DNA of 55,006 nt, taken from Saccoglossus kowalevskii (Eukaryota; Hemichordata; Enteropneusta; Harrimaniidae). The first letter of the stretch is position 1; each line of letters starts with the position of its first letter. Both the position numbers and the translations under genes were made by a program. The stretch covers positions 577,202-632,207 of the forward strand of contig NW_003137829.1 of assembly GCF_000003605.2 (NCBI RefSeq), given 5' to 3'. Positions 13,190 to 28,400 of this stretch are shown in pieces. The notes below the pieces were generated by a model. That model was given only the letters and a program-made list of their open reading frames with translations. It ran no database searches and was not told where the DNA came from.

Positions 13190-16100
13190 ATAGATAATCA
13201 AACAATCAATCAATCTAACCATTGTACAATACAATTGAATCGTGGTATGTGGGCTCAACTTAGAACTTGTGAACCGACATGTTTAATTTCAGTGATCTAA
13301 AGTTTCACATTCATCCACTCGATCCTTCTGTCTTGTTCAGCTGGTTTGTATTTGGTAAGGTGGGTGATTTTAAGGGCAATCCCTGCAGAGCGGATCGCCA
13401 GTAACTGTATACATTCTGACACCATGAATGACAAGAACAAACGTACCGATTTATGAGGTTCACCTTCACATGACCATTTTTTACTCGGATCAAGTCGACT
13501 GAGTGGGAAAATACCACCACCGACTGGTCCAACCATAGTGTTGTCATCATAACATTTGATGAACACAGTCTTTGGCTCCAACCCAAACAATTGGCCCAGG
13601 GTTTTACGATTCAGCTGGTTTCCATGCAGTGTAACCACTCCTTCCATGCGGTATGGTCCACCAACTCCCCACATTCCGTGTATTTCACGAGACTGATCAC
13701 TTTGGTTAATGTCAGTAGACGTATTGTGATCATTTTGTTCCTGTGCAGGACGGACAGCTGCGCTACTCATCTTGAAAATACTTAAAATAAATGTGCGATA
13801 CAGCTAACATAGATCAGTACAAAGTACCACCTTCTTTTAGGGCAAGGTAAAAATAAGGGTCGATAACTCTATCAATTATTTAAACTGATCCAATTGTATA
13901 ATACAGTGTTATCTTTCGTTAATTGTATTGTATACATCCATGACAACGCATCATATTGATACGTAGAACTGCGTGGTGTATGTAAATACCATGTTGCATA
14001 GTGATGTTGATAAAGACTGAATTGACTGTAACTATGCATGCCACAGTAAGAGATCGTTATTGAACAACGTTAAGCTGGGACAGACACTATTAATCTTTAA
14101 AATTCCAATTAGGTATGTCATATATCTACGGTATGCCCTGTGCGAGATATCATTGAGCATACATCCGTGGTAAATTCCAACTAGTCTGTTTAATGTGGTC
14201 TATAACACTACTATGATGTTTTATAATGTTTTTAATAATTTCAATATGACTATATTTGACAATCGTCAAATTATTTTAATGTATTATAAAAATGTCACAG
14301 TAACTGGTATGTCTTGCATAATCTCCACGTGCTACAAAATTACTGCCACATTTATCAATTACTATGGGAGCATCAGACAATACCAATCATTCACATGCAC
14401 ATACAGTTATCTAATTTAGTTCAGCACACATTTCAAGTTTGCCAACACACCTTTCCACAACACACTTCACATAATGCATTAACATCTAGTTGAATATTTA
14501 CTGAAATTAAAAAGACTAAGAACGCACATAATATAGCTTCATTTTGTGACAGCTACCAGACAAACTTCACATCGTTGAGCCTACCCAACCCATGTGTGAT
14601 GAATAGGATCACTGCCCGGTTTGTTTGAATACATTGTTCTAAACATGTGACCAATCACCACCAAATTATGAAACTGTAAAGTAATCATTATATGCATACT
14701 ACAATACAAATTACAAACTAAACATATCAGTGGATCTGAAGAGGATTTAAAGCATTTAATACATTTTTTTAGATTGAATTAATTCTAGCGCAAAAATTCA
14801 TGTGGCGTGTTAGACTTTTTATTTGTGATATTGGTAGAACATGTATTAATGACGTATGTTATAACGAGTCGAACCACGTGATCAATCGCCAAACATTCTA
14901 ACTTTAATCTACTCAGTTCATCACGTACCAAATGTGATAAGTAGTTCTGAAAATGAAAGTTATTTGACATGATATAATTGTTATTAGTGATATTAGAGAA
15001 ACATTGCTGATATCAGCTCGTTTAAAAAAGATGAAAGAAGAAAAAAATCTGAACGATACCAAAAAGGGTTCGACCTCTATATAGGAAAATCAGAATGGCT
15101 ATAGTCAAAGCGGGGTACCGTCACCTGCGCAGGCGCGGGAATTGAGTCCCAAGCAACGATAAGAACACATGCTAAAAACGCAAAAGTTTATGGGTAGACG
15201 CATGTTTGTAAACAAGACACGCTACGGCCATCTGGCGCATGCGCAGGTGACGACTCCCCTGCTTTAACGAGACATAATGTAGTAGAGTATCCATAAAGCA
15301 CTTATTACCACAGTGATTGACATGTTATGACTCAGCTGAGTAGTATATGATGGAGAAATAAACACATTGTCAGAGGCTCTGTTCAGTGACATGTGCGCAT
15401 AGATATATTTTTTTACTCAAATTAAGTTTCATTGTTGTATATTCAATTTATTCGAAATTTAGTTAAATTTACACACACAGCCCTGTATTTGGCAGCAAGT
15501 TAGTTGGAGATTAATGAAAAAACGCAACCCTATATTGGGTTGTAATGTAATCAGAGAATAATTAAATATCTAAATTCATTTGTAAATTTACATAGGGTTA
15601 AAATTAAAAACAAGTATAATTAATTGCACTAATGTGTTACCACTAATTATGACTTCATTATCAGCAGATGTTTCGGGATTAGTTTGTTATCGGTATTTCT
15701 TAATTATCCCAAACTAAATAGGATGTTTATATTGTATGACTTAATTTTGTAGAACTTGAAATGAGTTTACCTCCTAAACCATCTCACATTTTAAAATATG
15801 ACGTTAGAATTGATAATCAGTAACACGGGGTCTCTCTATCAGGCATGTGTAAGTGGAACAAACGATGATAAACTATTTAATTTGCAAATATCTTTTATTG
15901 ACATTTGTTTTTGTTACTGGAATTTGCAAAGTTAACATGCAATTGTTGCGTCTTTTATTTGTATATGCATAACAGAAGTACAGGAGAAATACAAATAACG
16001 AGGCGGTGCCACTGTTCCGTTAAGTATGAATATTAGAAAACAAGTTATAACATAAAAACCACAGCATGGCTTCCCAAACCACGTACCAAATTCACTTTCT

Positions 16101-18527
16101 AGTACAAAAATGTTTTGTAGATCGAATCATTTCAATAATTGAATTCACAAAGATGGGCGACATGCTTAGTATATGTACAGGTGTTTCAAATGGCCTATAG
16201 TCTAATCACACAATAGATGGGAGTAACACAAGTAATAGTATTAGAGTCATTAATGCCATAGCATAATTATACCACTGCGTGTTTGTAGCATAGCGCTTAC
16301 TGCACCACCATGCACTTATCCAAAAAGAGTCTGTCAGGATCCTCAGAACCGTTTGTCATATCCATATAGAATAAGACAGAAGTGAGATAAATGAATTCGA
16401 TAACGGTACCGATGCTGACAGAGAGAAATGATATTGTGGCTATCACAGCACCCTAATTAAAACCAAGACTAGTAACCCCGTTATCATTGTCCGTATCTGT
16501 AGATCTGCTGTCTCGTGGAATTGCAGCATTCAAGGAACTGACGCTGATTAGTAATATCGTATGAATAAGCAAAGGCTGTGCGAGAAGGACTACACTAGTC
16601 GACACTAATGGAGATGTTTTCACAGCAAATTGCTCTATGTGTAATGTGGTACACCAACCCCCATATACCGCGTAATTCATGAGATTGGTCATTGTGGCTT
16701 TGTCAGAAGACTCAATCTGATCACTTTGCTCTTCAGGTGAACGAACATCTCCACCTTTAAAATTACAATTATTATTTAGGTCATGTATTAGTTGCAGGTT
16801 CTGTAAAAGCTAAATGTTTCTTGCGTTTACCTTGGGACACTCGTTAAATGAATAAATTTGGGGACGACTAATTTTTGGACTTTGAAGACAACATTTCCGA
16901 TCCTCGAGACTGTATGTCGACTTGTTGTTTGTCGCAATATAACAATTATATTCAAATATAACTTCTTAAAGCAGCTTTTCCAATTGGTGAATTTAAGATA
17001 TTGATTTTTCAACTTTTTTCATCAAACTAGGCTTTGAATTTGCAGACCACTAATTGGCTGTTGCAGATCCATGAACTATTTCCATGAAATATTACATACT
17101 AACATGCGACGAAACACTGCAGGTTGTTGACAATGTCTTATTGTACTTTGACATTACTTTCATAAACTGCATTACGTTGATTTACTCATATTTTTATCCT
17201 ACTATAGACTCAAGCACTGGGAAGTTGTATTGAAAGCGTGGCCTTGTTTTTATCTCTAGTTAATTGTATATTATCAATTGTGAATTGTAGAGTGAAAAAT
17301 TATATATTATGAATTATGAACTACTATTTGTTATTCTCAATTATTTCAAAAATCGTTTAAAAATGTGAAAAAAAGCTTTATCTTTAACATGTCCCATGAA
17401 ATTGTTCTAAAAATGTAAATTTTTGAGAAAACAAATCCTAAAACACAGTAGTGTAGCACGCAAATAAATGCTGTTTCATATTATCTGGTCTATAGCTACA
17501 GAATTATACATAAAAAACAATGAACATTGTCATGTGATTGATGACAAATGTTCTTTTAATGTATGAGTAAGCTCTACTTTAATTAGAAAAATCACCAATA
17601 CAAAAAATAATCTGCAGCCTTTTTCTAAGCCAACTTGTCATAATTAAAAAATCTACTAAAAATTGATACAGCTTAATCGTCATGAGATATGGTTTACAAC
17701 CGCACTGCACTTGATATATTGACTGATTGTTGACCGGATTCAAAGCAGAACAGACACACACCTTACACACACACACACGTTCTAATTCGCTCTCTTAGAC
17801 AACCGTATCTGACATTAAAAACGCTGAAACCTCCCACGAGGCTACCGTCGGCCAGGTATGTCAAGTCGTTATCTATTTTGGCAGGAGTTGCGGCATATAA
17901 ATCTCAACTGACTTATTTTATCAGACCTGTGTAAATAAATGTTACCAAAGGTTTCACAGAGCTGATAACGTAACAGTTTATTGACACCACACATCCAACT
18001 AGACAATACTCGAAGAGATGAATCTAGAGACAATTTCAATATTAACACCCAGAGCCCTAATTTATACCTGATTTTTAACGTTAGACTTTTTATATTGGTG
18101 TATACGACATTGACCTTCAGGTCTTTCCGGAAACACGGGTAAGATGTGTGCAAAGTTTTATAACGTTACCTATCTTTTTTATTGTGGATACATAAGTAAT
18201 GTGACTTCCACACATATATACAAACATTTGAGATTTTTAGTTTTATCGAGTTTTAAAAATAATGTACATTTTACGTTTATACAAATAAAATCAGTTTTTA
18301 AGCAAAAAAGTTATATTGAGTTAGTCGCCTATACAGTTCTCTGCTACCAATATGTTTTGAAGCGATTCTTGTATAGATTACGAATGCGTATTAAGCACAA
18401 ATTGGTAGTTTTTCATGGATACACTCCCCGCAACCTTATATAATAATATTTCTAGATTTGGTAGTTTACACATATTTCGATTAGTATATCATAATCATAA
18501 TGTATGTCTATGGGACGGTAGTTGTTT

Positions 18528-18566
<39 letters not shown>

Positions 18567-21500
18567 TGGTTGTTGGTAATGTTAGGGTGCTAAACAAAGT
18601 GTAGGGTAAATTGATAAATCCAATAGGGCCACATACTAGTCAGATGTATTTAAATCTGTTGCGTTATTATTAGCATGTTCTGAATTACTACTATTGTATT
18701 TTGGGACGTTAAACATGTCTACAAGCTTTTGTTCTGGTTAGATAATTTGCATAATTTCAATATGGCCACCCGGGTGTACACAACTAGTTCATCTTTAGAC
18801 ATATATCATCTATCATTTTGATGACTGGGTTAGATATCACTTTAAAACACTTCGAAATACTTACATAACATTTTAACAAAATTTGCTTAATACACAAATG
18901 AACAGAATCCTAATTTAGCTTTAATTTAGCCAACAATCTCATTGCGGGAATATCTCTTATTTTCAAACTAGCGAAATTACGGTATAGCCAAATTAGCTAC
19001 AATACCATTCCAGATGAAATCACAATACATATTCCTGTGACTACTTTAATTGAATCTAAATTGTTTCAAACAATACAAGATTGTAGAACTAAATAAGCCG
19101 GGTACATTTCACGAAAATGTAATTTATTTGTAATTTATGTAAACCATTCTGGTGTTTCTACAATTATATTAAATACCAGACTGGGCTAAATACTACTATG
19201 TTGTTTTGGAGCACTACAAAATTAAACACGACATATTGCGTTAAAATAACTCATTTTATCGCAAATATCACATTTGATACTCATGATCTATCATCGCGAT
19301 GATTCGAGTACAATTACCACTACTGTGGTGTTTTCTACACAAGGTATCAATATGATCACTGAATTTCACAACATTACTGGTATATCATATTAGATTTGAT
19401 GACACTTACTTTCTGTTAAATTTCAGTGTGATCAGTTACTGGTATTTAAATAATCACGAGTAAATTCACATACACAAAATATACACACATATAGCATCGT
19501 TACAATCCGCATAGTAATATCAACATTATTCAATATTATTATTGAGACATTAGAATGTCTAGTTGATGAGTTTTTTGCTCGTTAACCTTACATTACTCGT
19601 TTTCTTGATGTCAAGACGAAAATATCCTAGATCAATTAAGTAACTATTACATAAGCCCATAATGAATATGGTGGAAACCAATCTTCGTTTTAGTATCATA
19701 GGAAAACTCAATGGACGCATTTGCGAAGATATAAAATATATGGTTGTACTATGCAATCATGATTATGCTTATAAGGTAGCGCCCTCTATCATCTAAACTG
19801 AAAGAATGTTAGTTTTGATGAGTGAGTGAAGACAGTGTTGCATGGGAAACTATTTTAAGAATGTGTATTTTTTGTTTGACACATTGGGTGCTAATTCAAT
19901 ACTACGAACCATTTTTGTTTAAATTGGTAAGAAACGAAATTTTGTCGCATTCTTTCTGAACTACGTTACAAATTAATTAATATAAACATTTCTATTTTTA
20001 ATAGATATAAAGTAGGTGCCCTGCTTCAAGATTAATCTATTTGATCTGCATCGTATTGTATTAACTGCAACCAGTGCTGGTTCAAAATATAGTGTTTAGT
20101 AACAACGCAATAAATCACAATCACAGTAGGCCAATGGTACATACACCATGCCCGTTTTTGTACATCGCAACAAAACATGTTGCATTACCCTCCAATTATT
20201 ATTAGTGCATTCCCTTTCGTTCTTCAGCATAAATATATTTTTTTAAGAGTAGGTCGAAGAATAGTTTACAATTCCCATCACGAAAACAAAGTAGTGTACA
20301 GTGATGCCTGGCCTTGAAACGCTAGGTCTGTTACCAACTTAATAGTTTTAGCAGAGACCAAGTAGCGATGGTTAGGAAGCGCTGGTTAACTGGTTAACTG
20401 GAATGGTCAAAGAGCTTCAGGCAAACTTTTCTATTGTGTATTTCCCACGAGCTATCTAAGAATTTCAGGGGAAGTGACCGTAAGCTTGACTACTTGGCCA
20501 TTATGGAACAATCAATTCCGTATGACTTTTTCAGACCCGCATCCTAGGTAGCAAAGTGTCTCAGAAAATATGCAGCGACTTGTGTGTTTTCATGCGACTG
20601 ACATCTACTCCTATGTACGGTACCCATCACATTAATTGGTCATCTTATACACTATAAGTCTTCGCTATTAAAATAAAATAAAATATAAGTGAAAATAATT
20701 GTCTCCTATGTGAATATCCATTGCATAACTAGAATTTACATACTGTACCTGTATACTTTATGTTATGTTATTAGTAGTTATATTAAAGTGTTAATAGTCT
20801 TAATTATGTTACAGGAACAGTAGTCAATTTTGTCATTGTGTGTTCACTGGTTAATAGTATTTAAAAAACAAATCACTTTCACCTTCATGATGTTTTGCAT
20901 TTTCAATAACAGATTACTAATATGCGAATCAGCGGATTTGTTCGTATTGACTTTCATGTTTCTACTGGTGCTGTATCCAATGACCTGTTCTTTGACAGAC
21001 CATTCTTTGATTACCATATGATGTCGAGAAAGTGCACGTGTTGCGATATGTGGAAATTCGTGACAATGGAAGGTCAATAAATTCTTACTATGATAGAATT
21101 ATAGTAATATTGAGATTTACGATGTGTCATATATATCTTAATATAACCAACGAATATGCATGATATTACTGTCTTATAAAATTGCAAAAAGTTGAAAAGT
21201 CCAACGCTTAAATTGTAAATTCCAGGAGCTTTCCTTCATGTTTTCCACTGCTTCTGAGCATTAGAGCAGATTCCCCTCGACCGCGTCTTGGTCGACAACG
21301 AACAAACCGGCTCGATACTTTCGTTTATGTCGCAGCTCCCGCGCGATGGCAGCATACTATTAATTTCATACACTTTTTCGTACGTCCAGAAACAGGTCAA
21401 TGACCTGTAATACATTTATTATTGTTTGCGTTTACATCAAGCACTATGATTTGACAGATGTCTGGCAAACATACAAATGAAGTTTATTACGAGGATACGT

Positions 21501-24500
21501 CAGAGTATGCACTCAGACAGTACAGCGGAACTATCGACCGACGCGCATATTATACCTTCCAAGGATACATCATGGGCATGCTGAAATTCAAAATATTTAG
21601 AACAGAATCAGCGAACTTATTTGTGTGGGTCCGGTCAAACCCTGGTGGCAGCCTTGTTTGTTTTTATTATTAGAGAACGCTTACGCGTGTAATCATTCCA
21701 TATTTGGAATTCGCATTTCTTTTTATGGTAGGATGAAAATACCCCGTAGCCCCGATTTAACAATGCTGATTTATTATAAAAATACCTGTGTCGCTTAAGA
21801 TTCACTATGACAGCGCACTTTTATGTAGAAAATGTTGTCTAAAGATGATGCTTAAACGAAACGTTTCGAAAGCGGTGTATTTATTCTCCTGACAATTCAA
21901 CAACACAGGAGTATAATTTATTTATTCAAATTATTTATACTTTTCCCTAGCTTCGGTTGCAATAGCATTATTTTGATATTGAGGTCTTCATTGTCTTCAA
22001 TCTTGTTATTGTGGATTAACAATTCGTAATACGTTTTTAAAATGTTCTAATCATTGCCTTTCACTAATACTAATTAGCCTTTAATTAAATGGTATATAAC
22101 CTTATCTCCATTTCACTTTTTTTAGTTTCAGAAAAAAAAAGTACAATTAATGGTTCTGTCGTCACTGTGCCTGCCATTAAAACCTGAACTGAAAATTTGC
22201 AACATAGCTTGACTACCGATCTCTTTAACTGAATTACCTCTTTGAATTGTGACCTAAATTATAGGCTGCGATAGTCAGCGCCGTAAGTACATTATAATCC
22301 TGGATTTGGGACGGATTTATCGCTAATAATAAAATCTAACTATTATCCTCTTCTGAGCATTAAATCACCAACAATTATAAATACAAAGATCGGGTTCCGT
22401 GCTACAATAGCAGTTACTTGAGCTTTCAACAGGTCAATCTGTCTGACATGGTCAAGTATTAGCATGGGTGTCCAGAAGTTTATATTGTGTTAAAGTTTTT
22501 GAACTCCCGTATAGGGGATACGGGAGTTCAACAACATTAAATTGACTTAAATTGGAAAAAAAGATGATCTGTGCATTTTGTTTTACAGTATACAGTTGAA
22601 TTAAATGCAAATTATCATTTTGATTTGGTGTTCTAAAATAAATGTTTTAAGTATCAACGCATGTTTTCACTAGAACCAGCGTCTGTTTCCCTCTAATACA
22701 ATTAAGCAATTCCTACTGCGCTACATTTGATGGAGTAAGGAAATGTTACACAAGTCTGTAGTCATGTCACGTTACGTTTAAGCTCGCAGAACGCGTACTT
22801 CTGCAGCCAAGTTACCACTATGCGAATAAAATTTTATCAGTAAACTGCGCAGAATTTATCCAATATTTGTCTCATAAATTTTATGTTTACACTCACAGTT
22901 CAATAGGTGTTTGGGTCAAGGTGTCGAAGTCATAACATTTTACTGTCGCTAAAATAATGAAACTTCGCAAATATAACTTCATATCATTTTATTTTACAAA
23001 TCACTTATATTCCGTGGTTATATAAATATTTTGGTGTAAATCAGGATTTTCGGGGGACAAAACACGTTTTTTAATTCGTATATTATTCTGAGTAGAAGTG
23101 GGAGTGCCACCTTACAGAACGTAGACTCTGACTGTCTGAAGTAGTGTATGTAATTTCATGTAAGCGTGTACCCATAGTTGTGACTTTGATTTCAGTGCAT
23201 TTCATAGTATTTGGTTGTCTTTTGCTTTGTTTTAAATTTAACGACTGCACAAAATCATTAATGGTATACCACTTTATTGTATTACTCCTGGTTATGAAAA
23301 GCTCATTTGTTTATTTGTATTGGGGTATTTATTGCTAACCAAACATACAGGACTGGTACGGGGCACATGCGAGGTTAGCACATATCGGAATAAAATGCGT
23401 TCCCATGGTTAGAGTAGTACACGCCATTGTTTTCACTGAAACTGCACGTGTTCAATGAGTGTTCGGGTCTGTATATTTAATTACCAATTCCCCTGCAGCT
23501 AACTTGAATGTGAAACCCTGTTATGGACATTGTTGAGAGGTGGTCCACAGATGTTGCTCTCATCTAACCGACATCTGAATTGTCTTACCTTTTATGCTGT
23601 TTCGATAAGGATGTTACGAATGCTTTGGCAAGTTTGTATTTGATTTTTTTTATTTTGTCTGAGCGAATTTTTATTGGTTCCAATGTCACGGCCAGATGCC
23701 AGTAAACAACGTGTGTTATCTCCCAACGCCAGGAAGATGAACTCACTATCAAAATATTAATTTAATTGTTCTCTGCGCAAAGGTTATTACTGGATTGTAC
23801 AGTATGCCAGGCATACGCAAATATTTACTGTCAACACCACAGTTATCCAGTTTGTAAAAATTGCCTAAGATTGCCTATAATTAATTATCACACATTCAAT
23901 ATTGGTCAAATAAAATACATACCTCAAATATCAAGAACTCGTGACTATAAATTCTCCAACTGTATGTGACCAGACTATAAATACAAATGTAAATGCAAAT
24001 AGGATGGATGAACACATTAAACCATAGAATCAGAAATGTGCATACAATATAATCGTCATTCCGCCGTATACAACCCGCCACACATGGGGACCAAGCATTC
24101 AGAACCCTTCGCGGACACACTACCTTGACACCAGACTACGGCTGGGTCCCATGCATACCAACGAACTCCAACCCGGCTAACCCAACAGTGGCTTCAGACA
24201 TACCACCAAACTGCATCAACCACTGTACACTCTTACAACGCAAACATCCTAACTCAATCAACAGTAGTACTACCATAAATAATCCGAATGTTTGTCCCTA
24301 AAAAATAGTCAATCAATTTTAGCATGGCATCATACAAATACAAATCGTAGGCATGGCGGCCCCACATAAACACAAACATGTACGCAAACACCCATTAGCT
24401 CAATCCATAAAAAAATTGCCCCAGCATCGCAGCAACGCCCGGGACGACGACGCCCAAATCCCCTCAAGTTAAGTAGTCAGTCGGCGATGTTCACAAACCC

Positions 24501-25389
24501 TCTGACTATAGGGTTGAAGCAGTCTGTTGCAGTCAGTCGACGAACACGCACCCATCTATAAGTACTTGCTAAACTCGGCAAAGAACTGCTCAAGTGAATA
24601 AAGGAAGCTAGGACGGCAATAACAATATAAATTTGATTCGGTTCCGTCATTTACATTAGAAAGTTTACAACCTAACCTACCATATATTTAACGATAGGTC
24701 TATATTTTTGTTAATAAATACTTTCAGGTAGGTAAATTAAAAAATAAATTTTAACAAACACATCATCACAGCCTACACCGCAAACCATGTAACAAATCCA
24801 CATTATAGTACAATAATTTATTAATGGATCGCTTTATTTCAATAGTTTATTTCACAAGGGGTGAACGACATATTGACACTAGTAGTCTTCGTGATTATGT
24901 TGTTGTTTCACTCACTCACTACAGTGTAATAACACACAATAGAAGGGAGTGACACAACAAACAGCATTAATGTCATTGACGCCATAGCATAATTATACCA
25001 CTGTGCGTTTTTAGCACAACGTTTACTGCAGCAACAAGGACATATCCCAAGGCGTCCGTCAAGATCCTCAGAACCGTGTGTCATATCCATGTAGAATACG
25101 ACAGAGCTGAGATAAATGAATCCGATGTCGAAAACGATGCCAACAGAGAGAAGTACTGTCGATATGATTTCAAGAACACTGCTTACATTCGTTGACTCCA
25201 CAATGTTGAGCAGTAACACTGTACGGATTAATAACAGCGAAAGTGCGAGGATAATGATTGTGCTCGTCTTCACTAAAGGATAAGTCTTCAATGAAGATTG
25301 CTATGAAGAAAAATAAGAAAAAATAGTGAGTAAATCGGTCAGTCAGTCAGTCAATCAATCATTGTAAGTTCGTCAAAGATTGCAATACA

Positions 25390-25468
<79 letters not shown>

Positions 25469-28400
25469 ATATGTATAAAATAAACAATCAAAAATCAGGA
25501 AATTAACAGAAGATTTATCGGACACGTATTTGAATAACAACACGTTCATTTTCAGGACCAACAGAAACAAACATACCGCTTTATTTGGTTCACCTTCACA
25601 TGTCCATTCCTTACACAGATTAAGTCGTCTGAGTGGGAAAATACCACCACTCACTGGTCCTATCATAGTATTGTCAGCATAACATTTGATGTACACAGTC
25701 TTTGGCTCCAAACCAAATAATTTACCAAGGGTTTTACGATTCAATTGACTTTCGTGCAGTCTAACCCTACCCTCCATGCGATACGGTCCACCAGCGCTCC
25801 ACACTCCGTGTATTTCACGATATTGATCTTCAGGATTCTGTTCAGTTGAACTGATTGTGTTATCTACCTCATCGGGAGCAGGACGGACAGCTACTCTCGT
25901 TACGCTCTGTCTCGTTGGTTCGGTCGGCGTTTCTGCGCTCATAGCTAGTTTGTGATGACGGCAAAAAAGAGTCCAGCAACAGCAGGTGACAATGTAACCA
26001 CTACATTGAGTCGTCATAAAGTGAAATTATAAAGAGTGAGATTATACCCATGAATCACTGCAGTTGGATCATATCCAAAATAAAATGGTGCTATATTCTT
26101 GTTTTAAATTTATTTGGACTGTCTTTGATGTATTGCTTTGAATGGCTCGTTTAAAAACTGGGAAAATGAATAAACGAAAGAAGCGCTCACTTGTCCGTTT
26201 TCCCTGCGGGCGCTACAACAAACTGTAACGTCATTTCTGATCCACGCTATAGTTACTCTATTCGTGTGCACGTTTGCGTCTCTGCTTTTTTGAACCGCCG
26301 TGAATACAAAATACTGTGGTAAAGTGCTGGGCAGTTGACTGCAACAATAACTCAAGAGAAAACTCGAGGAGGGTTAGATCTTATTGAATTACCAGTTACA
26401 ACGACCTGAGATGCAGATGGTTAAGTAAAATTGGCAAATGAAATAATATCGCATTATCTCACACGTAATTATGTATCGAACACTGGAATATTATGCTGAT
26501 TGGTGGTGCGCTGGTCATAACAACCGATGCGTAAATAAAGTACTATCGTATAATTTTTACAATCGACTGTAGGGGCAAATAAACAATAATTGCAATGTTA
26601 AATGTATATACAAGTGTTACATTTGTTTTATCAAAACCTCCACCTCCTATCAAGTGCCACTAAACCATAAGGCGTCTTACTGATGGTTGAATTATGTTGT
26701 TCTTTTCTCTGCCATTTTCACTAATTTGAATCGATCATGATGCTTTTGTGAATACACTGAATTCGCTGCATTTCTATCATGAAATGTAGTAGGAGCTCCT
26801 AATATCTTCCGTGATTCTATGTACATGTACGTGACTTTACAATTTTTTCAACACATGAAATGCTTCATGTTGTAGTTGGTGTATTGGGCTCAGATTATAA
26901 ACAATGAACATACTTTCACACATGTTTGATTGGTACAACAACGCTGTTTTATCACAAGTACTAGACTTGCTTGCAGTCTGTTGCGATTCCGATGAAAAAT
27001 CCTTGAAAAATAAATATAACGGGTGAACGCGAAACATTTGGGATTTTCGCGGTCACATGACTTTTGCGTTCACCCCTTGTTTACGCAATTTATATATATA
27101 TTTCAAGAATTTTCATCGGAATTGCAAGCAAGTCTACACAAGTTCTATTACTCTCAATAAAGTACTCACGAGTACTCAGTCTCGTTCATTTTCGCTAGCC
27201 AAGGTCTAAGTTTATTCGGCCAAGCCTTTAAACAGACTTTGGCAGAACGACCATCGAATATGCGTATTCTAACAGTGCTCCCAGTAGTCAGTTGTGGCTA
27301 ATCATTGTCCAATCAGTTTGCGTGTTACAAATCCCTCTTTAGCGTTTCATTTTAACAAAATGGCGGCGCCCATGAATAGTGATATTTGTGATGATAAAAT
27401 TGCGAACGTTTTCGGTGTTGCTGCCTTCAAGTCTCACCATATACAGGCAATCGACGCAGTTTTGTGTGGGAAGGGTGTCTTCATAGTGACAAAACAGGAA
27501 GTAGAATTTTGTTTTATAATTTGTTACGTCCAATCAGATCTCACTGCAATCTCGCACGGTATCGTGTAGAGGCCTTAAAGTCGAAGACACGAGACCGTGC
27601 GATTCGAACGATGACTCTCGTTGTAATTTGTCATCTCTGTGTTTTCTTTTTATTAAGCAACATATCGATATACAACGAACAAACAAGTCAAAGAAATATA
27701 AATACTGGTTACAAAATTATAATATGTTCAATACGGAAAAGCGTTGTCTTTAAAGCAGATGTAGCCAGATTTGCCTGGTACCCTGTCATTGTTTCAAATA
27801 TTTCAGTCTATTACTGCATATAGAAAACAGTGACTACCGTCCCTGTATTCTAAACCAGCATTTTATTTTGCTTGTAGTTCTGAAGTGCATACCTGTAATA
27901 GCAATGCACATGGTAAATCTCTTCTCGCTATTCGTGAAAAAAATACTACGATAGTTTTTTTTTTCACAGTAGCACCAAGTTATACAAGTACACGAGTCAA
28001 ACCAGATTTTAGAACACCTTGGATGTGAACTGACTCATTTCAAACATCGTCACGTACATGAAAATTGGTTGTTTCTCTCGGCGTCTATTCTTAGTTCCAC
28101 TGAATTACATGGCTGTATTTAGTAAAAAAAGAAATAATAATTAGACGGCAATGCAATTGAGTAACTGTAGACGTTCACTAATTCATGTAATTATTGTTTG
28201 AAAATAACCTGGTCTATGCAGAATGGAAGCAACATGTACCGAATGATAATCGTGAGTGATAACAGCCATGATACGAAATGCGGTCATGACACGATTCAGA
28301 ACACAAACAAATCTAATCCCGATATTTCTTGGCAACAAATGCACTCCAGTACAGTTGGCATCAACTGGTAATTGACACGAACATCTTTCTCTGCATTTCC

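Noticed and set aside
13092-13205. Open frame with repeated LFIY residues upstream of the second exon of copy 1
   Set aside because: It is the (TAAA)n microsatellite read in frame. The conserved acceptor at 13092-13093 and the paralogue place it in the intron.
24060-24660. Mitochondrial insertion as the source of the C-rich block
   Set aside because: No frame reads as a mitochondrial protein and no rRNA or tRNA-like segment was recognised.
26017-26017. Upstream Met as the start of tandem copy 2
   Set aside because: The paralogue starts at the position of the later Met, and the extra 25 residues have no counterpart in copy 1.
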